Below, in pieces: positions 10,528-22,678 of a DNA stretch of 64,000 nucleotides; position 1 is the first letter of the stretch; every line of letters starts with the position of its first letter. A program made the position numbers and the translations under genes. The stretch is taken from assembly GCA_014871385.1 (NCBI GenBank), contig CM026425.1:7727243-7791242 (forward strand), in the 5' to 3' direction. A model generated the notes under the pieces. That model made no database searches. It saw only the letters and a list, made by a program, of their open reading frames with translations, and was not told the DNA's origin. This DNA comes from Ceratodon purpureus. Its lineage: Eukaryota > Streptophyta > Bryopsida > Pseudoditrichales > Ditrichaceae.

Positions 10528-13500
10528 ATGGCTCATCTCCCTGCAGACAGAGTGTTAGGCATGGCCGTGCTCAGAGCACATGGTGTTGGTATTCCACTTA
10601 CAGTACGTGTAGATGAGGATGGGTTGGCACTTGTGACAGCACAACGCCTGAGCCTCAGATTTCACTACAGAGAGGAAACTGTTAGTATAGAAGAAGAGAT
10701 TTATGACGAAGAGACAGATGTGATCACTCATACGGTAGATCAGGTTTCTGAGAAAGATGATGATGATAACAGGTTGTGGAACCTTTATCCTGGTAGGTAC
10801 AGAGTTTATGGTCTCACAGAGTCACAAATGCAAGCGTCTACAGAGATTCTAACTCCTCGTCGTTCATCTACTTGTACTATTCAGACTCCTCTGCCTCGTG
10901 ATGTGAAGGTCAAGGTAGAGCCTGGCTTAGATACTCCTGCTGTTACGCCAGTCATATCCCTTTCATCAGACGAGGAGACTAGTCCTATGAAAGCATCTCC
11001 TGATGTTCCAAAAGAGGTTGTAGAATCTAGGCCGCCCAATACATTTCCAGTGAAATGTTCTAGTCTTTCCCAACCCTCAACAGAGGAGAATGTTAGTGTG
11101 ATTCCGCTCATTAGGAAACTTGCCGAGAGACCAGGGAGGAAAAACATTCTCAAAAAAATAGATTACTCCAGAGTGAAACACGAGAAGGTTGAGTACTTGC
11201 CTGCGGTGTTCAACGGTCCAGTAGTTTTTGAGCTTCCCCCAATTGGTGAAGGAGCTGCAAAGTTGCAGGCCAAGGCAATGCAAGGAATGGACAAGCGTTA
11301 CGATGGCCATGTCTGGACCAAGACAAAGACCACCAACATCACTAACGACGTTTGCCTTTCGTTTCGCTACTCAGTCTGCGCTGGTTGGCTGCGATGCAAC
11401 AACAAAGACTGTGACTTTCTGAACCGTCAGCCTCGAATCGCCAAGGTCAACGAGACAGAGTTTGAAGGATGTACCCTTCAAGCGTTTCTGGTGGGTCAAC
11501 CGCCCCCAACAAGTTCAACACTAGTCTGCAAGGTATGTAAGGAACCTCCTGCATGTATTGCTACATGTGGAGCTAAGATTTATTATGTTTATGGGAATCT
11601 AAATCAGACTAGGGCATGTATCCATGTTGGGACTCATGATCACCCAGTTAAGGTAGGGGACTATAGGGACTCTAAGACAGAAATCAATAGCCTGATCGAA
11701 GAACAAGTTGAGAATACTCCTGGAGCTAAGAAGAGTGCCGTCGTGTTGGAGGCAAGCAAGGTCCTGATAGGCAGTTATTTTCTTCAGCCTGAAGATGCAC
11801 CCCCGAGGAAACTGACGATGGAGGAGCTTGTTCCCGTACTTGACCGCTGCAAGGACATGGCTTCTCCAAATATCCGCAACAAGGTGATGACATTTAGGCT
11901 GCTGAGGAGGTACGGCGTCGTGGACGCCATCACCAAGCTCCGTGGTATCAGTCTATGGGCCTATGTCCAAGAGAACAAGTTCCCAGGGCAGGGGGCTGAT
12001 CTTGACAAGGTATTCCTCTTCAAGATGTCTGAAGTTGGACCTGGAAGTGGCGTCGACTTGGTGAGAAGAATGCAGCCCGGTGGAGATCTGCAAAACGCAT
12101 GGGTCATGTTTGATCATGTGAAAAGAGTAAAGTACTGGACCACGATGGCCTGCCATGTGTACGACTCAACCTACTGTCGTGTCATGACGATTGCCACATG
12201 TGACATGCAATCCGAGGATAGCGAAGCCCAAATTCTTTTTTGGCAAAACCTCAACCTAGTCATGGAAAGGAATGGCGTCAAGGCGCCAAACTTCAAGGGA
12301 TTCATGGCGGACAGCGCTCAAGCAAACTGGAATGCAGTTCGAACTGTGTATGGAAATGGCAAGAAGGAGGACCCGATGGTGGACAGAGAGAGAACTTGCC
12401 TGTTCCACTGGACACAATCCATGGTCAGTCACACGGAGAAGCACATCCCCGAGGAGCTGTGGGAACAGCACAAGAAGATGTGTCACCAGTACAGGAAAGC
12501 GCAGAGTATGGAAGAAGCGGATACCTTGTATAACGCCCTGCGCGCTTGGTGGGTATCCGCAGGAGTAGCGTCGGATAAGGCCTTGAACAAACTTGAGCTC
12601 TGGCTTGCATTCTGGCATTACCGTATTCGACAATGGGGTGGCTTCATGACCCAGGTACGATAATTCCTATCTAAATTGTTTTCCTACTTCTTCAATTTAG
12701 TCTCTCTCGTCAAGGTTGATTTATCAATTCTAAAGACTTTGTGTGCTTTCCTTGCAGAAATTTACAGAGGAAGAATTCTCAGAAATGCCTTCATGCAACT
12801 TGGCAGAAACTGTCCACAACAAATGGCTCCAAGCTTCAGGAAACAACGGCCAGGATTTGTATGTAGCTACTGTGGACGACTTCGTCCGTGCATTTCTACA
12901 GGTCGTAAACTTTTACCAGTTCCTGAAAGGTGATGTAGGCGGCACAGGACCGACCAAGAAGGAACTCAAGCTAAGGAACGCTGAACGCAGGGCAAAAAAG
13001 ACAGGAAACCCCATACTTTTAGAGGATGCGATGTTGGAGATGCCCGGTGCACATGAGTTCTGCACAAGACTGCCTCACATGCCAGGAGAAGAAGTGTTTG
13101 GGTCTATCAAGCGGAAGGCAGACCTTCCCATTGGAGCTGAAGAAGAATCACATCGTCCGGACAAGGTAAACTATTCTCGTCCTAAAGGTTCAGGACGTGC
13201 TGTCAGGGCTCGCACTATGGCGATGCCTGTCATAGTGGAAGATGACATCGAAGATGAGACAGAGGTAGTTGAAGTTCAACCTACGGCAGCAACATCCCAA
13301 GATACCCCATCATCACCAGTGAACGAGAAGGGGGTGCGACATGTCAATGCAGTTGAAGAAACCAGGGTAAATGTCAGGGAGTGGCACATTTCGAGACTGC
13401 TCAAGACTTCTGCCAAGTGCTGCTGGGCACAGAGAGCAGTTACGAAAAAGAAGTGTACCGAGAAGATTGTAAGGGGTGCTAATTCGACTGCAGCGCCTAC

Positions 13501-14251
13501 CTACACCGGAGTCTGGACCAACTTTCGCAGAAACATAGCTGAGAAGACAGAGTTCTTCTTCTGCTCCGACGACATTGAGAGGTGTGTAAAGGGTACGAGA
13601 CGCAGGTGGGTTGCCAAATACTCTAAGGACCTAGAGATGCCTCCGATTCCAGAGGTTTGGCCGGTGAAGCTAGGTACAAACCTAAACCTCACAGAAATTC
13701 GAGCACTTGAAGCGGCAGGGTTTCAACTCCCGAAGAAGATCCCCGTCTCCCCGAGACGCCTCTTCTCTGCTGCCCCGCCTCCTGCAAATCTGAGATCAGT
13801 ACCTGTTCCTGCTGAAGCTGACCGCTACCCTGGTAAGAGAGACGGCAAGATGGTGAAGCGCACTGCCACTCGTCCGAATCCGGCTCAGCGCCTCTCAATG
13901 GGTTCATCCGACTCCCTCAAAGCTCGCCTACGCTCAGTCACTATGATACCTCACCCGGGCCATGGTTGCATCATCGGGCTTGATTCCGGCGTTGCTCCAG
14001 CCATCACACAGTACCACATCACCATCAGCTCCTACCCAGCTTGCACTTGCCCTGCATTCAGAAAGACCATGACGAAGTTCAGAGGACGGACGCAATTCTC
14101 TTATTGCAAGCACCTTTATTATATTCTATTGAAGGTCTGCAATCGTGACCCTGATGCCGATCTTTTCATCCATGCGCCCACTTTTAGTTTCAACGAGGTC
14201 AAGATAGTCCTAGAGAGTGGAATCTTGACTCACCCTTTGGCAAAGAAATAG
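10528..14251 (+). CDS. MULE-like (MuDR/FAR1-type) transposase with C-terminal SWIM finger
   Basis: Two exons, 10528-12654 and 12758-14251, joined by a 103-nt intron (CCAG|GTACGA ... CTTGCAG), give 1206 aa. The N-terminus is acidic and includes VKVEP and VISLSSDEE, resembling a SUMO-acceptor and a SUMO-interaction motif. Residues about 285-380 are a cysteine/histidine region (CNNKDC, CKVCKEPPACIATC, HVGTHDHP), as in zinc-binding N-termini of MULE transposases. The likely DDE core follows: MFDHVKRVKYW near 526, GFMADSAQANWNAVR near 593, then CLFHWTQSM. A SWIM-type finger, CTCPAF ... YCKHLYYIL, lies near 1138-1165 and is typical of MuDR/FAR1 proteins. Mutator-family transposases cut and paste DNA in the nucleus. 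The ORF is intact, so the element may be recent, or the gene may be domesticated; no terminal repeats were identified. Confidence 0.72.
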
Positions 14252-14512
14252 TATCTAGAGTACTTTTTGTGGACATGTATTCACCTAGTGGACGGTGGTT
14301 TAGGGTGAGGCTATGTCTTTTGTGATTGAATTTTTCCTTGTACTGAGTCAGCAATACAAATCTCGTATTGCCTATTCCAATATAAAGGTTTTGTCATTCA
14401 CATTTATTACATTGTGTAACATTAGCTTTTGCATTGGACAAGTGCCCTCTGTTCTTTCTATCCACTAACAGTTGCACTGTACTAATGCCATCAATACATA
14501 TTAATAGCCATT
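14252..14512. other. Shared 3' region between convergent genes
   Basis: About 260 bp between the MULE-like transposase stop and the end of the convergent ORF. AT-rich and probably the 3' untranslated regions of both. No other feature seen. Confidence 0.4.
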
Positions 14513-14953
14513 TTATTCCTTGAACTTGATGCGTTTAGGTATGCCACTTGCATTTTCAGCATAATTAGCAACCTCCAGCTCAACCACAGGACTTGCTACA
14601 TCCACATTTACTCTTGGCACTTGTCGTAGGTGGGGACGCTTTAACAAAGGTCGAGCTACACTCTTTCCTCGCAATGCTTCCCTAGAATAAGTCCCAGGTG
14701 GAATCTTCCCAACCTTGGAATATGCATGAGGTGGCATTGGCACAACCGGCTCCTCTTCAAGTACTACGAGACAACTTGGCTCTTTAACAGCCAATGGTTG
14801 TCCTACCACGTCTAATGCTATATCGACGTCACCATTTCCAGTATGATCTTCAATGCACTCATTCTCCTCAGCTTCCCCCTCAACCTCTACAAACGGATGA
14901 AATGGGCCTTCCACATCATCCAATGAAAGAGCAGTATCCCCGGCTACTTCCAT
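14513..14953 (-). CDS. Unrecognised 146-aa acidic protein, convergent to the transposase
   Basis: A single intact ATG-started frame of 146 codons. The first half is strongly acidic (EGEAEENECIEDHTGNGDVD); the second half is more basic (RPLLKRPHLRQVPR) and the protein ends IPKRIKFKE. No domain is recognised. It converges on the MULE-like transposase with about 260 bp between the stops. This resembles the mudrA/mudrB layout of maize MuDR, in which a second non-transposase gene is transcribed toward the transposase gene. I see no sequence similarity to MURB, so the parallel is one of position only. It could also be a chance ORF or an exon of a longer gene. Confidence 0.4.
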   Translation of the reverse strand: MEVAGDTALSLDDVEGPFHPFVEVEGEAEENECIEDHTGNGDVDIALDVVGQPLAVKEPSCLVVLEEEPVVPMPPHAYSKVGKIPPGTYSREALRGKSVARPLLKRPHLRQVPRVNVDVASPVVELEVANYAENASGIPKRIKFKE

Positions 14954-15849
14954 AGCCTTAACACCTTCCTTCAGGAACTTGCTTCAAGAGGAGAATGAAC
15001 AAAGAGGAAGAGACCTTCCGTTGCCACCACTTAAATATCCATGAGGTAGGTGCTTGGCGCCCTTGAAAGCTGGAATATATAATGTTAAACGGATTTCATC
15101 CTACTCAATGGGTGACTCGGATAATAAACATTATATTCTTTAATTAAGAAACAAAAAAAAATATAAATAAAATAGTGCGTCACTTTAAAAAGATCGTTTA
15201 AAATTTTCAAAGGGAATAAAAAAAAAAAATTAAAGAAAAAACAAATGAGAAAATAAAGTCAAAGTTTGGAATTAACGCTCTAGATATGCAACTGAAAGAG
15301 GGTGTTTGTACACCAAGAGGAAAACAGGGCCAGAAATGAAAATTGAAATGGGAAAACAATATAAGAATTGAGAAAGAAAAAAAAATAGAGGTGGACATGG
15401 AAGAAGTTTTGTGAAAACAGTGTGAAACGAAATTTAAAAGAAAGTCATTAAAAAAATAAAAAATTAGAAATAATAACCAAAGGTTGAAAATAGAGATCAA
15501 GATAGGCAACTCAAACGGGGTGTTCGCAAAATACCCTTACCCATATGACCAAAAAGGAAAATTGGAATGGAATATTTAGAAAGTTAAAAAGGTTGAAAAT
15601 AAAAGTCGAGGATGAAACTCAAAGAGGGGCGTGTCCACCAAGGGAAAATAGGATCAACCAAAAAAATAAAATTAATTGGAAATAGATACCAAACATGAAA
15701 ATGAATTGAGAATATAAAGGATGAAAATGATAAAACAATTCATAAGATGAAACGGAAAAAAACTTAAGGCTGATAGAAAGATAAAATGGAATAATAGATT
15801 ATATTAGAAATAGTGAATTACAGTTCATTCTGTTCTACTCCTTATAATT
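14954..15849. repeat. AT-rich spacer with three degenerate copies of a short repeat
   Basis: A-rich DNA without credible coding. A loosely conserved word recurs three times: GCAACTGAAAGAGGGTGT near 15288, GCAACTCAAACGGGGTGT near 15507 and GAAACTCAAAGAGGGGCGTG near 15616. The first and third are followed by a conserved ACCAAG-GGAAAA block. This suggests an old tandem or segmental repeat now heavily mutated. Confidence 0.5.
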
Positions 15850-16361
15850 TCACCTATGCTTCGGAGAGACCCAAATACCTAGCCTTGGAGCAAGTATTTC
15901 ACCCGTCTGCAACCAAAGAAAGGCGTTCCTAGTGTCACTTAACACAGACCTCAACTCATCTAACTCACCACAGCTAAGTTCACCTAATGTCGCAGTCTGC
16001 AATGTATCATTGTTAATTGGAGTAGCTAGAGACCAAGAGCTATGGAAGATGTTCCAGTTCAAGTTAAATCGATCTGCTTCATAGTCTACCTTGGAGGTCC
16101 AATGCCATCCAGTATATGAATCGTAATCCCACTTGGCCAGGCAAGGGAAGCATATTCTGTACTGCTGTCAATCTCCCTCTTCCAAAGCTTCGAAACAGCA
16201 CGAGCATTTTCAACATCCTGAAATGTGACTGTCGATGCAGGATTAAAACATTCTGTTCTAGTAGAACCCACACACACCCAGAGGTCAAGGCCATTCGCCA
16301 TTCGTTGAAGCAAATACTGAAGAATTGTTTCACAAGCAATGACTTCAAGGGAATCGCTCAT
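15850..16361 (-). pseudogene. Unrecognised ORF broken by one frameshift
   Basis: The - strand frame from ATG 16361 encodes a protein-like sequence (MSDSLEVIACETILQYLLQR ... SGITIHILDGIGPPR) and stops at 16086. One base off, with no gap, the frame continues VDYEADRFNLNWNIFHSSWS to a stop at 15850. Both halves have normal amino-acid composition and no low complexity, so together they look like one protein of about 170 aa disrupted near 16087. No GT-AG intron fits between them. The family is not recognised. It could be a decayed gene copy or a sequencing indel. Confidence 0.45.
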
Positions 16362-17165
16362 TCTATCAGTATTGTGCCTATCAAATGTATTCTACAAATC
16401 GAAGCTCTGGTGGAGATGAAACCAGTGTGGTTTATATGGATATTTGCTTGACAGAAATGGCTCCAATTGATCTTATCGATTGAGATGAATTATTGATATA
16501 GACAAACACTTTCTCAAGGAATATATCTCGGTTTACGCAGTCCATTATCGTACAATTTTTTAATAATTCCAAGAAGTTTTGAAAGTTAATATTCTAGGCT
16601 TTTTGAAATATGCTTTTTCTTCGGATTCCAACTGTAAAGTGGCAATAGCTATGACTGTACTTTCACAGTTTTTTAGAAATTCATAAGGAACCACAGAAAG
16701 TATATGTACTATGAAGAGAAAATGTACATATAACGATTCATATATTAATATGACATCATCATGACGTCAGCCCTAATTTTACCACTTCAATGTTATCATG
16801 GTTCATAAAGTAATCTGAGGTAATAAATCCACGGTATTACATACAGTAACTTTTTTAAAATCTATAAAAAGACATCAAAATTTAGTATTTTCCCACGGTT
16901 ATAGGGTGCATTATTTTTCAAAAAAGATGTTGAAATGTCAAATTTCTGCTCTCTAATATCTGCTCTCCGCTCTCCGCTCTCCGCTCGCCGCTCGCATGCT
17001 AACTTTCCCCATCCAAGTGGAAAAAAAAAAAAAAAAAAAAAAAAAACACCATGCCCACGTCTACATGTCCCCGATACCTAGTATCATGTCTCAATGGGAT
17101 CTCATATGTCTTAAGTATGGTGCAGGCTCAAGAAGCCGCTATCTGTACAACGTAACGAAGCCCCA
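16362..17165. other. Spacer with CTC(T/C)CG tract and poly-A
   Basis: No coding seen. It contains a short repeat of CTCTCCG/CTCGCCG words at 16963-16995 and an uninterrupted run of 26 A at 17021-17046. A retrotransposed 3' end is possible on the + strand, but no source gene was recognised before the poly-A. Confidence 0.5.
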
Positions 17166-19509
17166 CTAAAGCACTACGTTCCCCTGTTCTACTTCTCCCC
17201 AGTATCCCATGTAATGCTTGTCGTCCACTACCAAGGGAAACTTGCAATTCCAGTCGGTGCAGTGACAGATATAGCCTGCGTTCTGAAGAGCTTCTCGGTC
17301 CGTCACTCCCGGTTTCTTCAGTTCTTCTACGAGTCCCTCAACTCGCGTGTTGAACTTCGACTCCCAAACTGAAAGCACGTGGTCAATGGTCTTGATTGTC
17401 CTCTCAAGGCGCAGTATTTCCCCGCGCTTAGTACGGACGTTAGAGTACGACTCGGTCACCTTCGCTGCAGCCTCTATCATTCGACGGAATGAATTCAGTT
17501 CTCGGTCCATGTGGTGGCCCTCATTCCCGTCATGCCCTTCTGTCTCCACAAAGTACTTCGTTACTGCCATCTCCATTTTGTGTTCGTCTCTGACTCTCTC
17601 CCTCCTCAAGTCCCACACCCTATAGCAGAGGTGAAGTTCCTCCTCCTTCAATTTCTCCATTTTCAGCATCGCCCTCTTTGAAAGCAGCGTGTCCTTCGCT
17701 GTAACGATCTTCCTCATAAGCTGCTCCCTACACGCTTCTTTTGTCGCAGAGAGGCGGTTCGTAGGTCGTGCGGGCTCACCTGTACAGGCATTATTTTCAA
17801 GAACACGTCAGTTAGGGTCCACCTCATGATGAATATCGCAGAATAGAACATCAATTACCATACTCAGATCATACGTTCACAACCGAATCATGCCTCCAAA
17901 GTAGTACTGAAATGGCAATTTACATTCTGGGGGAAAAAAGTACCGTCTTCCAGAGGTTCCGTCTTCACTGGCAACGTATCTGTAATCTCCACCTTCACGA
18001 CACTCTTCAATGCGGGATCTGTTTCTGGCAGGGGTGGTTCATTTCCCGTACCAAGAGTGCACCCCGTCATTGTATCAGAGTGGGCGCTGACTTCTGCAAC
18101 TGCGATGGCTGCATGGTAAGACGAAATGACCGACACAACATGAGTGCCGAATTACACTAAGTGCGTAGTTTATGTTTATCTAAACCGGGAAATATCAGGA
18201 ATACATCCACAGAGTCCGCCAGAACATTACTCATTTAATTTCATAGTAAATAGAATTTCTTACCTATTTCCGGCACTGTGGGTTCGTTATCCGCTGTTCG
18301 ATTGCAACCCATCAAATTATCTGAGTAGGCGCTGACATCTCCAACCGGGGCATCTGCACGTGGGGAAAATATAACCAACACAGTATGAGGTCCCAGGTAC
18401 AGGAAGTTCATACACCACGGTTCTGTATACCGGCAAATGCAGGAAAGCATGGATACACATTGCTCTAACAGTACGTTACTATTCTCAAATACAATAGAGT
18501 TACGTACCTATTTCTGGTACGATTATGCTATCAGCAGCAGGAGGTTCTGTCGCAAAGGAGACTTGTCTCCGAGTTAGTCGAGAACCCCGTCGTGCCGTAC
18601 ACCTCTTCCTCTTCATAACAGGCTTAGGAGGAGTGTCTGCCTCGTTCTCTACTGGTGCCGCAGGTGTCCCTGGGAAATACAGAAATGACAGTAATTAGAT
18701 TTGAAGTTCAATTCAAATTCTCACAAGTCTAATTGAACGGTGAAACCAGCTCCGTCGTCTAACTCGGGTGACGTGGTGAAGGAATGATTACCTTCTATGA
18801 CAGTCGTGGCTGAAGGGCAAAATGTTGACGGACCAGCGACATCCGGAACGTCTGTGGAGCACCCTCCCGTATGATGCGATGATGAGCGTCCATTCTCCAC
18901 TGCTCCGAAATGAACATTAATGTTCCAGTCGTCCTCCCTACCTTGCGCAGACTCCGTGTTCGAGTCTTCTTCATTCCTTGGCCACTTGTTCGGGGGTGTT
19001 GTTTTTCTCAGGTCCTCCATGGACACAAAGACAAAAGGCTTCCCCCCTTTCATCAAGCCCGCTACGGGAGCAGGGCAACCAGGTATGTGTGCCGTGTCTC
19101 CTGTTCCGCGGTGCGTCATCTTTCGTGCGTAGCCAGCCCAATCGACAGGATACCCTTTCTTCTCCGCGAGTAGTCCACGACCGAAGTGATACGGTATCGC
19201 ATCGTTCGCACCGATGGGTCGTTGAAACACAGATTGAAAGAGAAATCGGATGCGCTTACCCATCCTCTCCGAGACCCTCTTTCGGTATCGTCCCTCGTTG
19301 TTTACGTTCTTCTTTCCCCAGAAGTCCTCGTACTCTACCTTGCTGACGTGCTCTTCGCCAAGAGTTGTGCCTGGGATGAACCCGAGGGCGTTGAGACCAA
19401 TGACGACGGTGAACCACCAGCGGCTTCCTGGTGCCCTATCCTCCGAAGACCCATTTGAAGATGCCCCTGTTTCGGCCCCGCTGGAGCCCTTCGACCGAGT
19501 TCTCACCAT
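17166..19509 (-). CDS. Unrecognised 582-aa protein with duplicated exon module and C-terminal coiled coil
   Basis: Five exons on the - strand: 19509-18792, 18669-18508, 18353-18264, 18108-17944, 17779-17166 (1749 nt). All four introns are phase 1 with clean GT-AG ends, which strongly supports the model. Exon 1 starts MVRTRSKGSSG and carries a conserved-looking region (GSRWWFTVVIGLNALGFIPG ... FLFQSVFQRPIGANDAIPYH). Exon 2 has a basic NLS-like stretch (KPVMKRKRCTARRGSR). Exon 3 and the first part of exon 4 are tandem copies of one module: VSAYSDNLMGC...NEPTVPEIG and VSAHSDTMTGC...NEPPLPETD. Exon 4 ends with VKVE and VKTEP, resembling sumoylation sites. Exon 5 is a long charged helix, probably a coiled coil, followed by a YICHCTDWNCKFPL cysteine cluster. 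The gene lies among CACTA genes and may be a transposon-borne accessory protein. Function unknown. Confidence 0.55.
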
Positions 19510-21460
19510 CACGGCTAATGAAATACGGTGTCTCCCTGTAATACAGTCAGTTGGGTGAAAATCCATGCAACAGCATTCTTACACATTCTCAACTTCCACA
19601 ATTGAACCTGAAAGTTTAAGCGTAATTACAACAGACATGTGCCGTACGAAAGATGTATGATTTTAACATGTGCCTCCGTTTCCCAATTCATATATTCAGT
19701 ACTGTCAATCGGAGTTTACCGAAGATTAAAACACCACATCGCGTATAAGGAAACCCACATGAAGACGACTGACCAATTTTCCATTGTGCGTACCTGATAA
19801 TCGAAGCACCCCGTACTCCGCTCTTCACGGATTGTAAAACCCAATACCACTGCCGACGCTACTGGCACTTAATCTGCGGATTGCATAAACGGAGAGCACT
19901 ATGAATTCCGCTGCCGTAAACAAAAAGAGTCCGCACCCACATCAAAAACCGCGTTTCCAAGCAGTGCATATGACGAGAGATTACGGTCGGAACGGAAGTA
20001 ACGCATAACATGGGGCGACATATCAATACTCCCCACACTGTCCCGTTCCTAAGCACGGTTAGCGGTCTAAGGAATCTGACGAAAACAAAGCTACGCTGCT
20101 GTGGTAGAGAGCAAAACAAGAGTTTTCGCGAATCAAGTACCGGATTACCACCGCGGACAGCTCCAGCGTCGAATGCAATCGGATCATCTGCGGGGCCCTC
20201 GAGGATTGCTGCCTTCATTTATACCTGCGAGAATGCGGAGATGAAGTGCCATGCTCGCCTCATGTCCCCATGGCCATGAGATGGGTATGGACCCATAGCC
20301 ATGGCCCGCACTACCTATCGTATCATTCGATACTTGATTGCCACTTATTCCCCACTGCAGCGGAGTCCGACATCCCGAAAAGTACCATCATTACCCACGC
20401 AGTTCAGCCACCATTACCAGAGCGCCACGTAAGAGAAACTCGTATGCTCATGCTGTCGTAGTCTTCCCCACCTCATGTCCAAGGCTGTCGCTTCCAAAGT
20501 TCATGGAGTAATGGGTCGATATCACACTCATAACCCTGTACTCCACTCTCCCAATTGAAGTACATGGACGAATGGTGCCACCAGTCCATATCAGTCGCAT
20601 CCTTCCCTTCACTCGGATTCTGGAATATAACACTTTCAACGGATGGAAGTCGGCCATGCCCATCATATGCCTACACAGTTTTCAATTGAACATGATATAG
20701 ATATGTGCATCCTGAGAGTTCATCACTTGCTGTAATCTGTAATTCTTTCGTTATGACCGTCATAAAAATTTGTGAAGCACCTTCCACTCCCCAATACTCC
20801 CTGAATTACTGATCAACCGAAACTTCTTGCACACGAGTAATAAAGTTGTATGATGCCTGCTTTAGCTATAAGCGGTAGTTCTAATAGCAGGTGATCAAGA
20901 GGAAACAGTCACCCTTACGGATTTTAAACAGACTGAATATTCTGAGCAGAGGTGGTATTTTAAAAAATAAGAACTGATAAAGGAGGTTTCCTAACGACGC
21001 CTGGAGTTAAAACAGTAAACTGACGATGGGCTATCACTCACCTTCAAAACCCCCCTTTACTCCAGTCATGATAATGAACATATATGAATACGTATTCGTG
21101 TTTTTCCAGGACCTGGAGATCTGAAATCATGATGTCATTTTGTTTTAACTTGCCTCCACATCCAATCAGATGTCTTCAATAGCCGTTGTGTAATCGGACT
21201 CATTCCCATGCCCTGCACATTACCTAGGAATTATATCAGACTGAATTCCTCTTCGTCCCCTACTAGCACTAATAAAAAGTAACGACATGATATGCATTAC
21301 ATGATATAGGAGTCACCCAAAAGAAATCGTATCTACAGACACTCGAGTCTGGTTTTTTTTATGAAAAGAGGAACGTCCAGTACGTCCCTGGACATGTGAA
21401 GAGGTGGAGGGCTACTTTCGGCAATGGTAAGTTTAACTAACATGATGACATTACTCCCCC
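19510..21460. other. Transposon-block spacer; one possible isolated exon near 20218-20141
   Basis: About 2 kb without a convincing gene. On the - strand, ATG 20218 opens a short frame (MKAAILEGPADDPIAFDAGA) that runs to a donor-like CCG|GTACTT near 20141. It might be a first exon, but no downstream exon keeps its frame into the 19509 gene. The rest has only short random frames. Confidence 0.4.
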
Positions 21461-21616
21461 TCACACAATATAATACATTCGAAGATACAATGATGTACCA
21501 CAAATCTTGTGCTCCTTTAAAGGGAAAGAGTGGACCCTGCTATTGAGCAGTGTCAAATATAACCCTGAAATGAAAACTTTCTTCCCTACACATTGAATAA
21601 CAATTATAATTACCTC

Positions 21617-22200
21617 AGGTGAAGGAGCTTCATACTTGGATACTCGCTCCATTACTTGTGACATTACAGTCTTCACGTCCACTGCTGGCTGCACACGCAG
21701 TACATCTATTGTTTTGAGTGCCATGAGATTGAAAATCTCTTTATCAAACAGAAACGTGAAGTACAAAGTGACGGAAATAAAATACCTGCACTTGTGGGCA
21801 AGCGCTGAGAAGAATTTCTATTGTCTGCAGTTGGAAGTGGTCTGGAAAAACGAGGATGACACAGTCCATCAAATGAAATTGCGCTGCCTCATCATTATTC
21901 CTGACAATCAGCACCACAAACCCAAACAAGGTTTACTCTTACCCTTACATCTCAGTGAGATACTATGGAAGCCGAAAACGTAGTGAAACTCAGCTGTGCA
22001 TACATAGCGGAGTGAACTAGATAATGACATCACTCACATTCTGCAATTCGGCCGATCTAATCACTTCACAAAAATTATACAAACACAATCTATCATGTAT
22101 ACCTCGTTTTCCTGAACTGCTTAAGCAGTCGAGGGAGAACCACGTCTTGGTACATCTCCACGCCCACACTTCTAATTGGCTAAGCACATGCACATTTCTC
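21617..22200 (-). other. Possible exons of an unrecognised gene
   Basis: On the - strand, two frames are bounded by splice-like sites. One reads MDCVILVFPDHFQLQTIEIL ... ACPQVQ up to CAG|GTATTT near 21786. The next reads IFNLMALKTIDVLRVQPAVD ... YEAPSPE up to GAG|GTAATT near 21617. They can be joined in phase 0. A further open stretch near 22205-22030 ends in EVIRSAELQN before GTGAGT but does not join cleanly. The amino-acid content is protein-like, yet I recognise no family and find no start or stop, so this may be a gene fragment carried by a transposon. Confidence 0.3.
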
Positions 22201-22678
22201 TCCACTGGGACGACTAAGTACGAATTAATGTCAAATTAACGACATTCAGTGAATCAAATGAAATAAGAGTGACCCAAACAAGAACCTAGTCTACTGGCAT
22301 ACTGAAAAACAACACATGAAAAAGTACCTAGTGGTATAACAGTAATTACGCGGTAGTTATTCAACCACGTTGTCAGCCTTGTTTTCTGATAAAAAGGCTT
22401 ACGTTAAGATAGTACCTGTAACGTAGTATTTCTTACTGATGTAATGAAGTTTATTGGCTTCCCTTACACGGATGATGACCATGCGGGAAAAGGGGCAAAA
22501 ACCTGAAGGAGACAAGCGTGCGCAAGGAGAAATGACAGAATAAATCACAGTACATCAAATCATTGGAGATCATTACTAATCCACGGCGGTTAACCTATGT
22601 GATCACAATGAGTACCTGGTACACCGCACATTCAGTAAGATATTGCTCATTCGACAGTATTCGAAAGTGATTGCCTTT

